This document shows, piece by piece, positions 6,682 through 7,313 of a DNA stretch of 7,313 nt. The stretch is from assembly GCA_003218615.1 (NCBI GenBank), contig QHOD01000149.1, positions 1-7,313 on the forward strand. Direction: 5' to 3'. A program made the position numbers and the translations under genes. Numbering within the stretch: position 1 is the first letter of the stretch; every line of letters begins with the position of its first letter. The notes under the pieces were generated by a model. The model had not been told where the DNA came from, did no database searches, and saw only the letters and a list, made by a program, of their open reading frames with translations. The DNA comes from Verrucomicrobiota bacterium (GTDB lineage Bacteria > Verrucomicrobiota > Verrucomicrobiia > Chthoniobacterales > UBA10450).

Positions 6682-7292
6682 CCAAGCTTGCTTTCCACAA
6701 TTTGATTGATCGCTTTGCACCGCGATTCGGATTCGGCGCGGACCTTTCGAACTTTTTCCCGAAGATCCGATTTGAATTTCTCGTCCTTCAATTGACCCAG
6801 ATTGATCCGTACATTCAACGCTGCTCCTTCAACACACGCGTACGTTGCGAGAGCCCCAACGCCAACATCTGAAATCGATGCCGGGTTTCCGCTTTCCGCC
6901 ATCTCCGAAAGCAGTTCGTACGACCTGGATGCTGTTTTCATCACCCTCAACGGAATCTCTGCCGCATATTTCGTGGCCTTTTCGACTGCCGCTGAGCGCG
7001 CCACTTTTTCTTCCGCGGATTCTTTCGGCAATGCGAATGCATCCATCACTTTGTTGAAGGCGGTGGCATCTTCATCCACAAGTGAGAGCAATTCGTCTTT
7101 GAGTTGCTGTGCTTTCACCGCCCAATTGCTGAAATACTCGATCTTATCGTCCCAGCCGCGTTTGCCGGCCGACAGATTGGCCACCATTCCGCCAAGCGAC
7201 GCGCCCAACGCGCCCATTAACGCCGCTACCGAACCGCCTCCCGGTGCAGGCGAATCACTCAACGTTTCATTGCAGAATTCGCGCAGGTTCAT
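6678..7292 (-). CDS. Formimidoyltetrahydrofolate cyclodeaminase / methenyl-THF cyclohydrolase family protein
   Basis: This 204-residue protein is a stand-alone FTCD_C domain (cyclodeaminase/cyclohydrolase family, including FchA). Markers are SPAPGGGSVAAL at 14-25 (PGGGS loop 17-21), DEDATAFNKVMDAF at 73-86, GNPASISDVGVGALAT at 135-150 and NVRINL at 160-165, in an otherwise helical protein. The family converts 5-formimidoyl-THF to 5,10-methenyl-THF and ammonia, or hydrolyses methenyl-THF. Its place just before hutI makes the histidine-derived formimino-folate role the likelier one. Mammalian FTCD fuses this domain to a formimidoyltransferase; here it is separate, and the transferase gene would be expected to the right. 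The ATG gives the normal distance to the PGGGS loop, but no Shine-Dalgarno precedes it. The frame stays open to the right edge, so an upstream start cannot be excluded. The stop TAG coincides with repeat D. Confidence 0.88.
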   Translation of the reverse strand: MNLREFCNETLSDSPAPGGGSVAALMGALGASLGGMVANLSAGKRGWDDKIEYFSNWAVKAQQLKDELLSLVDEDATAFNKVMDAFALPKESAEEKVARSAAVEKATKYAAEIPLRVMKTASRSYELLSEMAESGNPASISDVGVGALATYACVEGAALNVRINLGQLKDEKFKSDLREKVRKVRAESESRCKAINQIVESKLG

Positions 7293-7313
7293 TTTCAGAA
7301 GCGACTTTTTAGA

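Noticed and set aside
1..7313. A hidden defence, mobile or novel multi-gene system
   Set aside because: Every long coding frame matches a known housekeeping or catabolic family with intact motifs; there is no transposase, integrase, toxin-antitoxin pair, CRISPR array or unexplained gene cluster.

Overview
The window looks like ordinary chromosomal DNA from a free-living Gram-negative-type bacterium of moderately high GC. Gene content and order (a tig-clpP-clpX cluster beside histidine-degradation genes) and the style of the intergenic palindromes suggest a soil Verrucomicrobium-like organism. That placement is inference from style, not from a marker gene. There is no tRNA, rRNA, CRISPR array, insertion sequence, phage gene or recognisable defence system.

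Layout: a 5'-incomplete L,D-transpeptidase (YkuD) gene reads rightward at the left edge. Everything else reads leftward. From right to left, in transcription order, the genes are a stand-alone formimidoyl-THF cyclodeaminase/FchA-like gene, hutI, tig (trigger factor), clpP, clpX and a full-length two-domain cinA, which converges on the L,D-transpeptidase gene. tig and clpP overlap by ATGA and clpX follows clpP after 24 bp, so these three form a compact proteostasis operon: a ribosome-bound chaperone, a protease and its unfoldase. hutI and the cyclodeaminase gene are consecutive folate-linked steps of histidine breakdown; hutH, hutU and the formimidoyltransferase are not in the window. cinA (NMN deamidase / ADP-ribose pyrophosphatase family) lies 93 bp beyond clpX on the same strand.

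The non-coding DNA is short but structured. Three, perhaps four, small palindromes with a GTAG head resemble REP elements. Two form a head-outward inverted pair between the converging L,D-transpeptidase and cinA genes. One fills the hutI-tig gap. A weaker one sits at the end of the cyclodeaminase gene. In two cases the TAG of the GTAG head is also the stop codon of the gene. The clpX-cinA gap holds a degenerate array of 9-bp units. These repeats are the most noteworthy content. I found no convincing undescribed multi-gene system here.
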